Shown here: piece after piece, positions 10,801 through 19,640 of the stretch
Numbering within the stretch: position 1 is the first letter of the stretch
Layout: the number at the start of each line of letters is the position of its first letter
DNA from: Phalacrocorax aristotelis
Taxonomy: Eukaryota; Chordata; Aves; Suliformes; Phalacrocoracidae
Direction of reading: 5' to 3'
Assembly: GCF_949628215.1 (NCBI RefSeq)
Contig: NC_134281.1
Location: forward strand, 43,544,512-43,608,511
Length of the DNA stretch: 64,000 nt
Program-made: the position numbers and the translations under genes
The notes under the pieces: generated by a model
The model's database searches: none
What the model saw: only the letters and a program-made list of their open reading frames with translations
Told to the model about the DNA's origin: nothing

Positions 10801-13800
10801 ATTTTCTTACCTTGTGGATACTCATCTCTCAATTGAAAATTAATGTAAGAAATATTGTTCTATTTTTCACCTCCACTTAAATGCAAATACATAGTTTGTT
10901 GGTGATATACAAATCCCATTCTTAAAGCTGGTGTTCCATGACTTTCTATGGTTAAATATGTACCTCAGTGGAAAGAGACAGTAATTCTGCAGAATTACTC
11001 TTTTAATCTGTTGTGGATTACACAGATCACCCTTGAAAAAGGCAGTGTAGTCACTTACAGAAAAGCCTTTGTAGTTAATTTTTAGATATATTTAAGTATG
11101 AATAATTTTCACTTTATATTTTTGACTCTAGGCTTCTTTCTGTAAATTTCTGTAAATCTGTGGAGATGATTAATTTGTTCTTCTGCTGTACTGCGTCTAG
11201 CAAATATGACTTAGAATAAGCAGCTGAGTTGTTTTTTTAAAGAACAAGTACATGCCAGAAATGGTGAATGTATTTTTCTGCTGAATTGTCTAATTCAGGT
11301 GTAAGGTGTTTTTTTTAAGATTGGTGGATTACATAGATAGACATTGGATTTGTTACTTCTAATATCTGGATGAGTTTTTTACTGCTTTTAGACATTTTAG
11401 AACAGCCTTTTCCTGTCAAATATGAGGGGGACTGTCTAAACAGGCTTTAGATATTTAAAATTTAAGATGTCTTTAGTAATTCAATATCCATTAGAATGTA
11501 TATTGTATTACTTTGAAAATATAGTGGTGTATACATTTCCTTTCTGTTTTCAGGCTTGTGTGGATGTTCGAGCAAGCAGTGTATTTTGGCAACAAATGGA
11601 ATTAGCAGAAACCATTCAAGGGCAGCCCAAGTTACCAGAGTGGCTCTCCACACACCCTTCTCATGAAAATAGAGCTGAACACTTAGATCGGCTTATCCCA
11701 GAGGTGAGTAGAGCTGAAGGAAGTGTGTCTTTTTTTCTTAGGAAAGTTGCCAGAATTTGTTTGGTATTGATTCATGAGCTACTTTGGAATTGATTCAGAA
11801 TCTACTCTCTTAGAATCATGCTTATATTTATCCTAATAGAAATTTTCTGTTACAAAGCTCTCAACCTTAAAGGTTTTACTAAATGAGGAAAAATTAAGAT
11901 AGCACAGGTAAAATGTAATTATATTCTAGGGTTTTTTTTTCTTTTCCAATTTCTGATCAAAGCGTAGTATTTTTGCTTTTGAATGGCCTTCCTGGGATAG
12001 ATGTGACAGTGTCACAGTTCTCATCAGTTCTTTTATCTTTTTTTGCCATTTTGGAAGCCAGTTTTTAGGTTGGATCCCTAAACTGTCTTGACTTCTCTCA
12101 CTTTGATAGCTAGCCCTAGGCTGTCAAATAGAGAATGCTCTGTCCTATCATGCCCCACTGATGTGGGATTGAACACATCTCAAATAACTGTGCCTCAGAA
12201 GAATGTCAGATCCCCAGCAGAAAATTTCTTAATAGCCCTAGTTATGATAGGTCTCTGTAGATTTTGCAGCCTGCTTTTTTCTTCACATCTCTGTTCTGTC
12301 ACGTTAGGGAACAAATTTTACCTCACTCCAAGGAACTTGAGCTAATTCACACAGTTGCCCATCAATCTGCAGTCTTTTCTCTCTTCTTTCTTTTGTATTG
12401 CCTCTCAGAGGAATGCCAAGTGGATAGCTACTTGGGGGTACTCTTAATTTGGTGTGCTACTTGCTGGTAGCTTAAGAACAGAGAACTGTTCCAAGTTTAA
12501 TAATCTTAGCTTGTTTACTATTTCTTTAAATAGTGGGGGTTTAACTACAGAAAAATAGCATGGATTGTTTTTTGCCCAGTTTTTTTTTCTTACTAAAAGG
12601 TAATGTTAAAGCACTTCACAACAGCACTGATTTTCAGCAAGCTAAACTGTGTTTGGAAGTTCCCTTTCTTACAACCAACTGGTAATTTCTTCTTCACTTT
12701 TTTTTTTTTTAAAAACTTTAAGTCTTTCTCAATTCCAAACTGTAAAGACAGTTGAAGATTTGTTGGCAGGGGGAGCGCTAAAGTGTAGAGGTGTTTGCTG
12801 ATTTCAAAGGAGAAAAAATGATTGTCATAAACCCTTTGAGAATAAATGCAATAAATATTCTAAATAATGGCATAAATGAAAATCAACATTAGGGGTAGGA
12901 GGTTGGAGACTGGCTAGACTGAGTATTTTAAATTAATATCCACAAATCCTGTACTTTGCAAAAACAGGTTGTGAGACTATTTTGATAGATTTTCTAACAC
13001 ATTTGAGTAGCTGAATGAAAAATAATACTTCTGGTGGAGCCTCAATTTTGGTTAGATTGAACACAAAGGATTCAGGATCCTTTATTTTCATACAGTTATT
13101 GACTGGCTTATGAAGCGATGATGAAATAAATTACTTCTTAAGTTCTATCTACCTCGGGACAGAACGAATAAGTTAAATAACTGAGCAACTGTGTAGAACT
13201 GGCAGCCACGTTATTTCTGTCTTACCTCTTGCAGTTTAGCAGGTGGAGCAACCTTCATCTTTTTATAGCCACTCTCACTTCCAAGAGCAGCGAGGCTAGG
13301 AAACTTGCTTCCAAAAGATAACTGAGGAGGAAATGTTTTCACTTGTGTTTTACCTTAAACATTCTTTGGAGTCAGGTGAGAAAGCAGGGGCTGAAGGCTT
13401 CCTGTTTTTAACAGGAGATCACCAGATAAGGGAGGTTAATACTACAAAAGTAGAATACAAATGAAAGAAGGTATGTAGACGTGTTGTTGGAGACTTCTTG
13501 TCTGAAGCATTGACTCCCCTTCATCTGAGAGCTGTCTTGAAGCTGGATCTTGGGCATTTAAAGGGATTCCCAGGGCTTGGTTGTTGTGCAGTATCAGTGC
13601 CTTTTTGTTTCATTGTTCACATACTGAAAGCCTCTTAGAACAGTATGTTTACCGTATATTAATGGCCATTAGATATTCGGAGCCCAGGAGGAGAAGCCAG
13701 ATTTTGAAAAAGGCCTTTTTGTGTCTCTAGTATCTCTCTGTGAAGAAACTATACTTAGATTCAGTATCAGATCTGTCATGAGTAAGAAACAACAGTTTAA

Positions 13801-16800
13801 ATCCTAAAAAAACCACCAACCCCTGCTGGGTTTTACCTTTATACTTGACTTTGAATATTATTTCAGTTGAAATTACCCTTCCTCTGAAGATATGAATAAA
13901 ATAGATGGATTTGTATTAAAGATCCTGATACAGATATTGTTGTGTTTCATATGCTGATGGTTTTGAAGCTGAAATGGTTTTGAGGACAATATAATAGCTA
14001 TTATTAGACCAGCTACTATAGCTGGGGTTAATAGGGACAAGTTTTTGGACTTCTCGGGCCACACTGATGTTTGTCTACGGACTTCTAAGCAAGTTCACAA
14101 TCAGATGCGATCATATGAAGTGAGAATTTTCCTTCAAGTAATGAAATGGCAAGTCTCAATGAGGTGACTGTTAATGTCTCAGGTGACTGTTTACGTCTCA
14201 GGAAACATAAATTAAAGCAGGAATATCACAGGGATTCTCTTTTCACATAAATAAACTCATTTGGTTTGCTCCTTATCTTCTGAATATCTTGTATCTGGTT
14301 TTCTGGACAAGTTGGAAGCTACAGCCAAGCTGAGGAATTAGTAAATAAGAGAGCTATAAGTAGTTACAAAATGGTGCTGTCCTGGAAAGAAAATAAAGGA
14401 AATTAAAAAGATTTACCCTGTTTTTAAAGGATTTCCCCCTCAGACTGGGAGAGATTTGGATTGTAAACTGTGGAAACAGAATATACTGTTAAATAGGAAA
14501 CTAAAATCTTTTAGAATTCCTATGTGGAAGGTGGCGAGATGTTTGGTAAAGGCCTATGCTTTTTATCTTCAGAAAAAGAAATCTTAAAAGAATTTTGCAC
14601 TAGCGGGAAGCATGCTTACTGTTGTTACGGGGAGAAAAATTGTGTAAGCGTAGTGCCAGAGAGAAGCTATAGGATCTTCTAGTTCATCTGTGAACCTTTT
14701 ATTTTAATGTTCTCTGACTTGCTACAGTTTGTCTACCTTTTTCATAGTATGCTGTCCAAATAGAACACTGTACATCAGCTGAAGCCTCAGCTATACTGAA
14801 TAAAGCAGAAGGTTGTCTGCTGAGCCTTGCCTGCAACCCAGAAATTCATCTTGATGTGACATTTGCTTTTTTGGCATCATGTTGTTGGCTCAGATTCCAT
14901 TTTTGATTCACTGTAACTCCTGTTTCCCACTCTTTCTTGTGGAAATGCCATGTTGAGATCATTTTGAGAGTAATACTAACTTGGGTTGTGTCACCTTTAC
15001 CACTTCTCTTGTGTTTCCTAGGTCAATTAACTTGTCAAAAAAAAGGTAATTAATTTACTTTGGCAAGATCTGTTCTTGTAAAATCCTCTTGTAAAATGCT
15101 GTTCATTATTTTTATTATTGTTTGGGTAGTTATTGCTTATTCCTCAGTCTGCTGCCTTTTGGGATATTGAAGATACATTTATTTAACTTCCTTTTCAAAA
15201 ATGGGTTGTTACATTTGCCTTTTGCTTATGGTGTGAAGATTACTTCAGATAGTTCTAGGACTAGAATATATTAATTAAGCCCTATCAATGTGAAAGCTTA
15301 AAGGAAAATAAGAATAAAAATACTGACCTGTGTTTCTATCCTCGCCATAAAGTTGTTAAATATTTTGTCACTGTTTTCCTTTTCTGTGGCCATAGAAGCA
15401 GTGAAAGATTTGAAGTATTAGCATTATGTACCAGTTGCTTTTCTTCTCTGTCAAGTAAATCTGCCCATTCTTCTAATAATCTTTTTACTACTACATTTGT
15501 AGAACCTGTTGTCTTCCTATGCCTGCTAATAGTAATTAATTTTGCAACTCAGCCTTTCTTACCTTTTAGAATTTTTTTTTTTCCTCCATGCTTGTGCTGT
15601 TTCTTTAGTTTTTGTCAGAATTGCAAGGTCAGAGCATAAGTCAGTCCTGCAGAGGTAATTGCAGTTATACACAAGGTACTATAACCCTTGGCCTGGCTTG
15701 TGGTCAAGAGAATGATGTGGCTTTTATACTGCGAGAGCTGGCAGCCTGAGAAGGAGGATGCACTCCAAAAGACTGTAAGGGGTCGAGATGCAGCAGTTAG
15801 CCTGGTATCTGTGACAGTGGTGAAGGATTAATATTGAGAGCTAAAAATCACTTTTTTCTATATTTTTCTCTGCTAGTAGGCTTTATATGAAAGCAAGAAT
15901 GAGGCAGACCTCCCTAATTCTTATGCCTTCCCCCCTCCCAGCGCATTGCAGGAGGTGACTATAATTGTATTGGTAAGAAAAACAGCTTCACCTTTGTTAC
16001 TTACAAGCAATAGTTTTGGTGTTTTATTTGAGGTCTCCTGAACCAGTAAGCATGCAGGTGGTCTTTATTCTGAACAGCAGTACTTCTCTCTTAAGGTTAA
16101 TCTGAAAATAGCAGCATTAAAGAACTCTCTGTTCCCAGGTGAATGTACATACTCACTCTAGCTAGTTAACCTTATCTCAGTTCTGCCTGTCGTCTTTATT
16201 GAGAACACTCTTCAGTGTAAACAGTCAATGAAACATGTTGTTATTATAATATCAATATACATATGCTTCATTAATAATGCTTTTACTTGTCCTCTTACCC
16301 AAACTGTCAAAAAACAATTTACTTGAGCAATATTACATTACCAGATTTGAAGCTGCGAGTGATTTTGAAAGTACAGTACAGCTGACCGCGTTGGGCTGTG
16401 TTATCCTTCACGAAAAATTATGTTGTAAGCTCCTCAGCCTGTTACTGGCATCTTAATGACGTTACAGAGCTACTGGCACAAAACAAAATATCAGCAGTCA
16501 GCTGAGACAGGGAAGGAGCACTTTCTAACTGGGGTTGAATGTTGCATGGCAGTCACAAACGTACATATTTACTACTTTCACTAGAGTGTGTAGTCATAGC
16601 TGTCTTTAACAGTGAGATGACATATTCAAATAGCTTTCCATTCTTATAACTGTAGTCTTTTTAATGGCATGTGAGTTGATGGTGTTGAATCCTTGGATGG
16701 TGTTGGAGCCTTCTACCTCCTTGGACAGCTTTACGTCTAGCAAGAATGTAAAGACATCTGGAGGGTAAAAATGTTAACTCTGAAGTATTGGTTTTTACCT

Positions 16801-19409
16801 TTGCTGTTATGACTTTAGTGTTTTAGGTAAGTGAAACCATGAAAACAGGTCAGGCACTATATAGCCAAGAAAACCAGAGATTTAAAAATGCTAAATTAGT
16901 TTAAAAGAGGATTATGTTGCCCTTTTCAGGATACAGCCTAAATCTTTATATTTCCATTTGTCTTGAGTAATGCTGCTTGACATAAATGCAGTGTTGCAGC
17001 AGCTTGTGTTCTGGAAGAAAACAAGAGAAAACTCTTGGTTTGTCATAAATGTCAGTTTAGAATTTAATTGGTCACTGAAGCAGAAGAGTGTTCAGCGGTA
17101 CAGTTACATTTTGTGACTACATGGACGATCATGCTATAGAAAAACAAATACTGAAAGCTTTATTTGTATTTTTTAGAAATTAGACAAGAGGAATATTTGC
17201 ATGCCTAATCCAGACTTGTGTATCCAGTAATTTGAATGTTACATTTCAGCAAGAAACAGCTGGAGAAACTCTCGCTACATTTCTGGAATGTGTCTTTTTG
17301 CAAAACCAGTTGTTAAATTCAAATTCTATTTGTTTCTAGCCATTTACAGCAAACTTTAGCAGTTCACTGTAGTAAAGTTAGGGAGAAATATGTTTTGGTA
17401 CCTCCTTATACAACGAGATTAGTTAGGAAGATCTGCTCTTTTATTTTAAAATCTGCTGTAGTAAGATATTCGCAGTGTCTCCTGTGGAAGAATACAAATT
17501 TTTTTCAAAATGATGGGCAAATACTTATGCATAAACATACTGGAATATTTGATTTGATATTTCAGCCAAATATAGTAACTATAAAGTAGATTAATATTTC
17601 TGCTCTGTTTAATTGCAGTGGTAGGACTGCTATGAAAACTGTGTTCCTTTTTTTCTTCCTCTTTAATACACCTAGAAAAAATGAATCAACCCACGCTTTC
17701 CGCTAACAGTCCCTAGTACTGCTCAGGAGGCACCTGGCTGCAACTCAGGACAGGTCTGGCCATTACTTTTCAAGAATCCACAGTGTGAAGAGAGTGGAAT
17801 ACAATATACATTTGAACTTATTTTCCCATGAAGGGATTAAAAAGAAAGATGTTCATCTGCCCAGGGTTTTATACTGTTAATTGGGGCTAAGATACAGGTA
17901 ATACTGCATATAAGTGACCATACCACAGTGACCACTGATAAGTGCTAAATACCAGGCTAGTTTTTGACTTGGTATTTTCTTTGTGTTTCATTTTGTAAAT
18001 CTTGAAAAAATAGTTTTCGGCAGAGAAGTAGAACCCTCTAGAATTCTACATCTAATATTTTGCTATATGATACATAGGAACTTGCTTTTCTTGATTAGTT
18101 TAAATGGGTCTTCTACGAGAATCCATGGATACTAATAATCTGTGTGCAACCGCTTGCGAAGTACTTCCTGGGACTTAGTTGTGCAGTATCCATTGTTAGC
18201 TCTGAAACGAGCTGCCTGTTTTTATGAACTAATTAAAGTATGTTCAGCTTCATTACAATGAACACCAACTTAAGCATCCTTTAAAACAGCTGACTTCATA
18301 CTGTTATTTGTCAATTTCTCCACAGTGCCTTTGAGACATGAGATTCATACATTGTCATAGCTATCTCAGATTGTCCACAAGGCAGAATGATCTGGGGGGA
18401 GTGTGCCTGTGCTAATGGATTTTGATTCTCTGGGAAATTATTTTGCCCCTTTGTGCCTCTACTTTCTAATCTGTAGAATGGAAGCAATGACACTTACTCA
18501 GTGACTGGGAGTAATGTAAAGTTTGGTCTCTTAGTGCTAATATTTTTATCCGGATAAATTTTTACCTTCTGGTGCCATTGTTTTCTCAGAACACTTGGAA
18601 GCTGTGTATCCAAATGCTTCTAGGAGATGCGATCACTTGTGTAACTGGACTTAAATTATACAGATCAACCACCTGGATCTCTGTGCCAAACAGTTTAATG
18701 TCCATTATGTTGTTGGAGATTTTTCCTTCCATTTTTGAGTCAGGCATCTCTATATCGTTACTTCAATAATAGAATATGTCTGATAAAGTAAATCATTCAC
18801 AGTCCCTTTTTTCTTGATGCAGTCATTTTAATTTACATGTGAATGCAAATTAAAAGGTAGAAAGTACTGATGTGAACAAGTATCATAAAGTAGTTGGAGA
18901 ACGCTATACATTTTAGAGTATCCATTCTTTGAGAGACTGTCTGTCAGAAAATTATTTTCATTCTTCTTCCCCCCCACCCTCCCCCCCACATTGTTTTACC
19001 ATATTGCTACATTTCCCATCATGAATTCTTGGTTTCTGTTGAAAAGTTGGTCAGTAACAACTCAGACTCATTATACTCGCTAACCTTTGTGTGCAAATTC
19101 AGACCTTACTGGAAAGCCAAATCACTGAGTGAAACCTTTTTTGTTTTTCTTATTTAAATGAGTTTGATTTGTTTTCCTATGTGTCCACAGGCTCTTAAAA
19201 TAAGAGAGAGCTGCAATTGCCCATCTCTTTCCGGACCAGATCCTCGCCTCATTTTCAGACTTAACATGCAACATCTTCTGGAATCGTCTAAACATCAAGA
19301 AACCCCAAATTCTACAAAGCGAGATCTCTCAAAACCAAACCTGGATTTTCCTCACACTCAAAAAGTGGAAGATATGCCAGTAACTTTTGCAGTGAAACCT
19401 GCAAACTAA
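1297..19409 (+). CDS. OMA1: OMA1 zinc metallopeptidase, mitochondrial (complete, 8 coding exons)
   Basis: OMA1 is an M48-family inner-mitochondrial-membrane protease. Under stress it cleaves OPA1 (blocking fusion) and DELE1 (integrated stress response). The coding exons join at 1297-1805, 2230-2458, 3511-3684, 3780-3887, 5722-5850, 9592-9666, 11554-11703 and 19191-19409, giving 530 residues, close to the human length (524). Seen in the translation: a basic N-terminus with no acidic residue before Asp54, an [13 protein letters not shown] segment near 139-151, a membrane span about 197-215, HEIAH at 330-334 (two zinc His plus catalytic Glu), EAEAD at about 395-399 (third zinc ligand), STHPSH in the next exon, and Cys410 and Cys468, which match the cysteine pair linked to redox control of Oma1. 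All eight introns are GT-AG and no frame is broken. Stop TAA is at 19407. Identification is by recognition of the family, not by a search. Confidence 0.97.
1806..2229 (+). other. OMA1 intron 2
   Basis: This 424-nt AT-rich intron runs from GTAAAA to CTTACAG. Nothing else is supported inside it. Confidence 0.9.
2230..2458 (+). CDS. OMA1: OMA1 exon 3: membrane-anchor segment
   Basis: The acceptor is CTTACAG at 2223-2229 and the donor is ATG|GTAAGA at 2459. The first base completes Arg170 and the remaining 228 nt encode residues 171-246. The segment has the basic stretch KNKWK followed by a hydrophobic run (about 197-215, [17 protein letters not shown]), which is the single transmembrane helix. 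After it come [10 protein letters not shown] and the start of the intermembrane-space domain. Confidence 0.96.
2459..3510 (+). other. OMA1 intron 3
   Basis: This 1052-nt AT-rich intron has a GTAAGA donor and a TTTTTTTCAG acceptor. No RNA, repeat or coding block is recognised. Confidence 0.9.
3511..3684 (+). CDS. OMA1: OMA1 exon 4
   Basis: Residues 247-304 (58 codons, phase 0 at both ends), starting [10 protein letters not shown] and ending INAF-like VNAFVLP. The acceptor is TTTTTTTCAG and the donor CCA|GTAAGT. This is the N-terminal part of the peptidase M48 domain. The segment containing VNAFVLPNG, which leads into the next exon, is the usual edge strand before the zinc helix in M48 proteases. 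Confidence 0.96.
3780..3887 (+). CDS. OMA1: OMA1 exon 5: catalytic HEIAH zinc helix
   Basis: Residues 305-340 (36 codons, phase 0/0). The intron before it is only 95 nt. It contains [12 protein letters not shown]: His330 and His334 are zinc ligands and Glu331 the catalytic base, three residues offset from human numbering. It begins [11 protein letters not shown], the conserved M48 strand-turn before the active-site helix. The donor GCA|GTAAGT is strong. Confidence 0.97.
4875..4978 (-). other. Exon-like block on the opposite strand inside OMA1 intron 5
   Basis: On the minus strand a pyrimidine-rich acceptor (CTTCTGTTTTTCAG) and a strong donor (CAAG|GTAAGTT) bound 104 nt. One frame is open throughout for 34 codons, beginning [10 protein letters not shown] and ending [11 protein letters not shown] content is about 45%, against clearly AT-richer flanks, as expected of a real exon. 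I do not recognise the peptide, and no neighbouring exon with matching phase was found. A chance pseudo-exon is the main alternative. Confidence 0.25.
5092..5226 (+). mobile_element. Avian LTR-like retroelement fragment (degraded, non-coding)
   Basis: The block runs from CTTTATCTCAACCCATGAG through a CCCCACC/GGGGGGG stem to GCTGGGGTTAAACCAGAACA. I recall near-identical sequence as a very common interspersed repeat of neoavian genomes, resembling the 3' end of an endogenous-retrovirus LTR. Only the end is present, with no internal genes and no second LTR, so it is an inert solo-LTR remnant. The class assignment is from memory. Confidence 0.5.
5722..5850 (+). CDS. OMA1: OMA1 exon 6
   Basis: Residues 341-383 (43 codons, phase 0/0), starting [12 protein letters not shown] and ending QWIQSKLQE. 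The hydrophobic run [12 protein letters not shown] and the CPRDSLAV turn are highly conserved in vertebrate OMA1. This region packs behind the active-site helix and is sometimes scored as a second membrane-associated segment. The acceptor is TGTTTGCAG and the donor GAG|GTAAGG. Confidence 0.96.
5851..9591 (+). other. OMA1 intron 6
   Basis: This 3741-nt intron is AT-rich. It contains a C-rich tract at 8727-8743 (G-quadruplex-capable on the minus strand), a 10-bp tandem duplication near 7973-7992, and the possible alternative terminal exon at 8884. A block around 7441-7560 is GC-richer than its surroundings but not otherwise interpretable. Confidence 0.85.
8884..9065 (+). other. OMA1: Possible alternative 3'-terminal exon of OMA1
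   Basis: A strong acceptor (CTTTATCTCTGCAG, ends 8883) opens a phase-0 frame of 38 codons ending at TAA 8998-9000. A canonical AATAAA follows at 9043-9048. Exon 6 ends in phase 0, so splicing 5850 to 8884 would give an in-frame product of about 421 residues. That product would keep HEIAH but lose the EAEAD ligand motif. Acceptor, frame and poly(A) signal could coincide by chance. Confidence 0.25.
9592..9666 (+). CDS. OMA1: OMA1 exon 7: third zinc ligand
   Basis: Residues 384-408 (25 codons, phase 0/0): [10 protein letters not shown], then [10 protein letters not shown], then QFAAK. The ExxxD pattern in EAEAD supplies the third zinc ligand (Glu395) and the stabilising Asp399 of M48 peptidases. 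The acceptor is CTCTTTGCAG and the donor AAG|GTAACT. Confidence 0.96.
9667..11553 (+). other. OMA1 intron 7
   Basis: This 1887-nt AT-rich intron holds a candidate CTCF site on the minus strand at about 10458-10476. No other feature is supported. Confidence 0.85.
10458..10476 (-). promoter_or_regulatory. Candidate CTCF motif (minus orientation)
   Basis: On the minus strand the sequence reads CACTAGATGGTGCTGC, which fits the core CCASYAGRKGGCRSY from the fourth position on. The CACTAGATGG form is a common CTCF variant. Binding cannot be judged from sequence alone. Confidence 0.35.
11554..11703 (+). CDS. OMA1: OMA1 exon 8
   Basis: Residues 409-458 (50 codons, phase 0/0). It begins [16 protein letters not shown] and contains [11 protein letters not shown], the strongly conserved STHPSH segment of the M48C-type C-terminal helical region. 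Cys410 corresponds by position to one half of the cysteine pair associated with redox regulation of Oma1. The acceptor is TTTCTGTTTTCAG and the donor GAG|GTGAGT. Confidence 0.97.
13226..13321 (-). other. Exon-like block on the opposite strand inside OMA1 intron 8
   Basis: The minus-strand acceptor ATTTCCTCCTCAG and donor GAG|GTAAGA bound 96 nt. Only one frame is open: 32 codons, phase 0/0, beginning [14 protein letters not shown] and ending [10 protein letters not shown]. The composition is protein-like and GC-richer than the flanks. Two further blocks upstream on the same strand (14417-14467 and 15328-15383) have compatible phases. The peptide is not recognised. Pseudo-exons of this size are common, so this stays a candidate. 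Confidence 0.25.
14162..14199. repeat. 19-bp tandem duplication
   Basis: Two copies of AGGTGACTGTTAATGTCTC-type sequence (14162-14180 and 14181-14199) differ at two positions. Confidence 0.8.
18430..18560 (-). repeat. MIR-like (amniote CORE-SINE) relic
   Basis: The + strand shows TTTGTGCCTCTACTTTC followed by TAATCTGTAGAATGG. This is the reverse-complement hallmark of the MIR 3' half (CTCTGTGCCTCAGTTTCC...ATCTGTAAAATGG), and a diverged TAATGTAAAGTTTGG...TTAGTGC stretch follows. It is heavily diverged, which implies an ancient copy. Family by memory, likely MIR1_Amn-type. Confidence 0.55.
18969..18987. other. C-rich tract, G-quadruplex-capable on the minus strand
   Basis: The tract is C7-A-C3-T-C7 on the + strand; the complement has long G runs separated by single bases. 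It lies about 200 nt upstream of the last OMA1 exon. Similar tracts lie at 8727-8743 and 20353-20374. Confidence 0.5.
19191..19409 (+). CDS. OMA1: OMA1 exon 9: C-terminus and stop
   Basis: The acceptor is TTTCCTATGTGTCCACAG. It encodes residues 459-530 and TAA at 19407-19409. [19 protein letters not shown] is the conserved part; Cys468 matches the second redox cysteine. The tail after about 487 is low-conservation and Lys/Pro/Ser-rich, as in other vertebrate OMA1 proteins. It lies 7.5 kb from the previous exon, but phase and family both fit. Confidence 0.96.
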   Translation, partial: ALKIRESCNCPSLSGPDPRLIFRLNMQHLLESSKHQETPNSTKRDLSKPNLDFPHTQKVEDMPVTFAVKPAN

Positions 19410-19640
19410 TGATAATTTTAACTTTTTCTTAAACTTGTGGTCCCTGAAGTCTGCTTATAATGCAGATTTATCTTTGAACCATAAAGAAGATGTAGCCACT
19501 AATATTCTATGTTTCTTTTATGTGATTTCTCACTCAAAGCAATAAGGAACCTTGCCCACACAAGAGCAGCAGCGTGTTGGAGCAGAAGTTTCTTATTCAT
19601 CAAGAGTTACTAAAATAAATCACTTCTCAGGGGAAAGATA
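19410..19640 (+). other. OMA1: OMA1 3' UTR (short form)
   Basis: AT-rich untranslated sequence from the stop codon to just beyond AATAAA at 19614-19619. A longer 3' UTR using later signals (for example ATTAAA near 22044) cannot be excluded. Confidence 0.6.
19614..19619 (+). terminator. Poly(A) signal AATAAA for OMA1
   Basis: A canonical hexamer lies 205 nt after the stop codon, followed within 30 nt by TG-rich sequence. It is the first canonical AATAAA after the stop. Confidence 0.6.

Larger units (their letters stand above)
11704..19190 (+). other. OMA1 intron 8 (longest intron)
   Basis: This 7.5-kb AT-rich intron holds a 19-bp tandem duplication (14162-14199), three antisense exon-like blocks (13226-13321, 14417-14467, 15328-15383), a MIR-like SINE relic (18430-18560) and a C-rich tract (18969-18987) about 200 nt before the last exon. 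No independent gene is established. Confidence 0.85.

Noticed and set aside
15550..15640. Minus-strand Lys-rich block ending in a strong donor that would join in phase to 15328-15383
   Set aside because: No acceptor with a pyrimidine tract exists upstream, and the sequence is dominated by an A-run, so the open frame is uninformative.
16000..16075. Minus-strand block [10 protein letters not shown]... between TGCTGTTCAG and GTAAGT
   Set aside because: Its phase does not fit the neighbouring antisense blocks and it is too short to stand alone.
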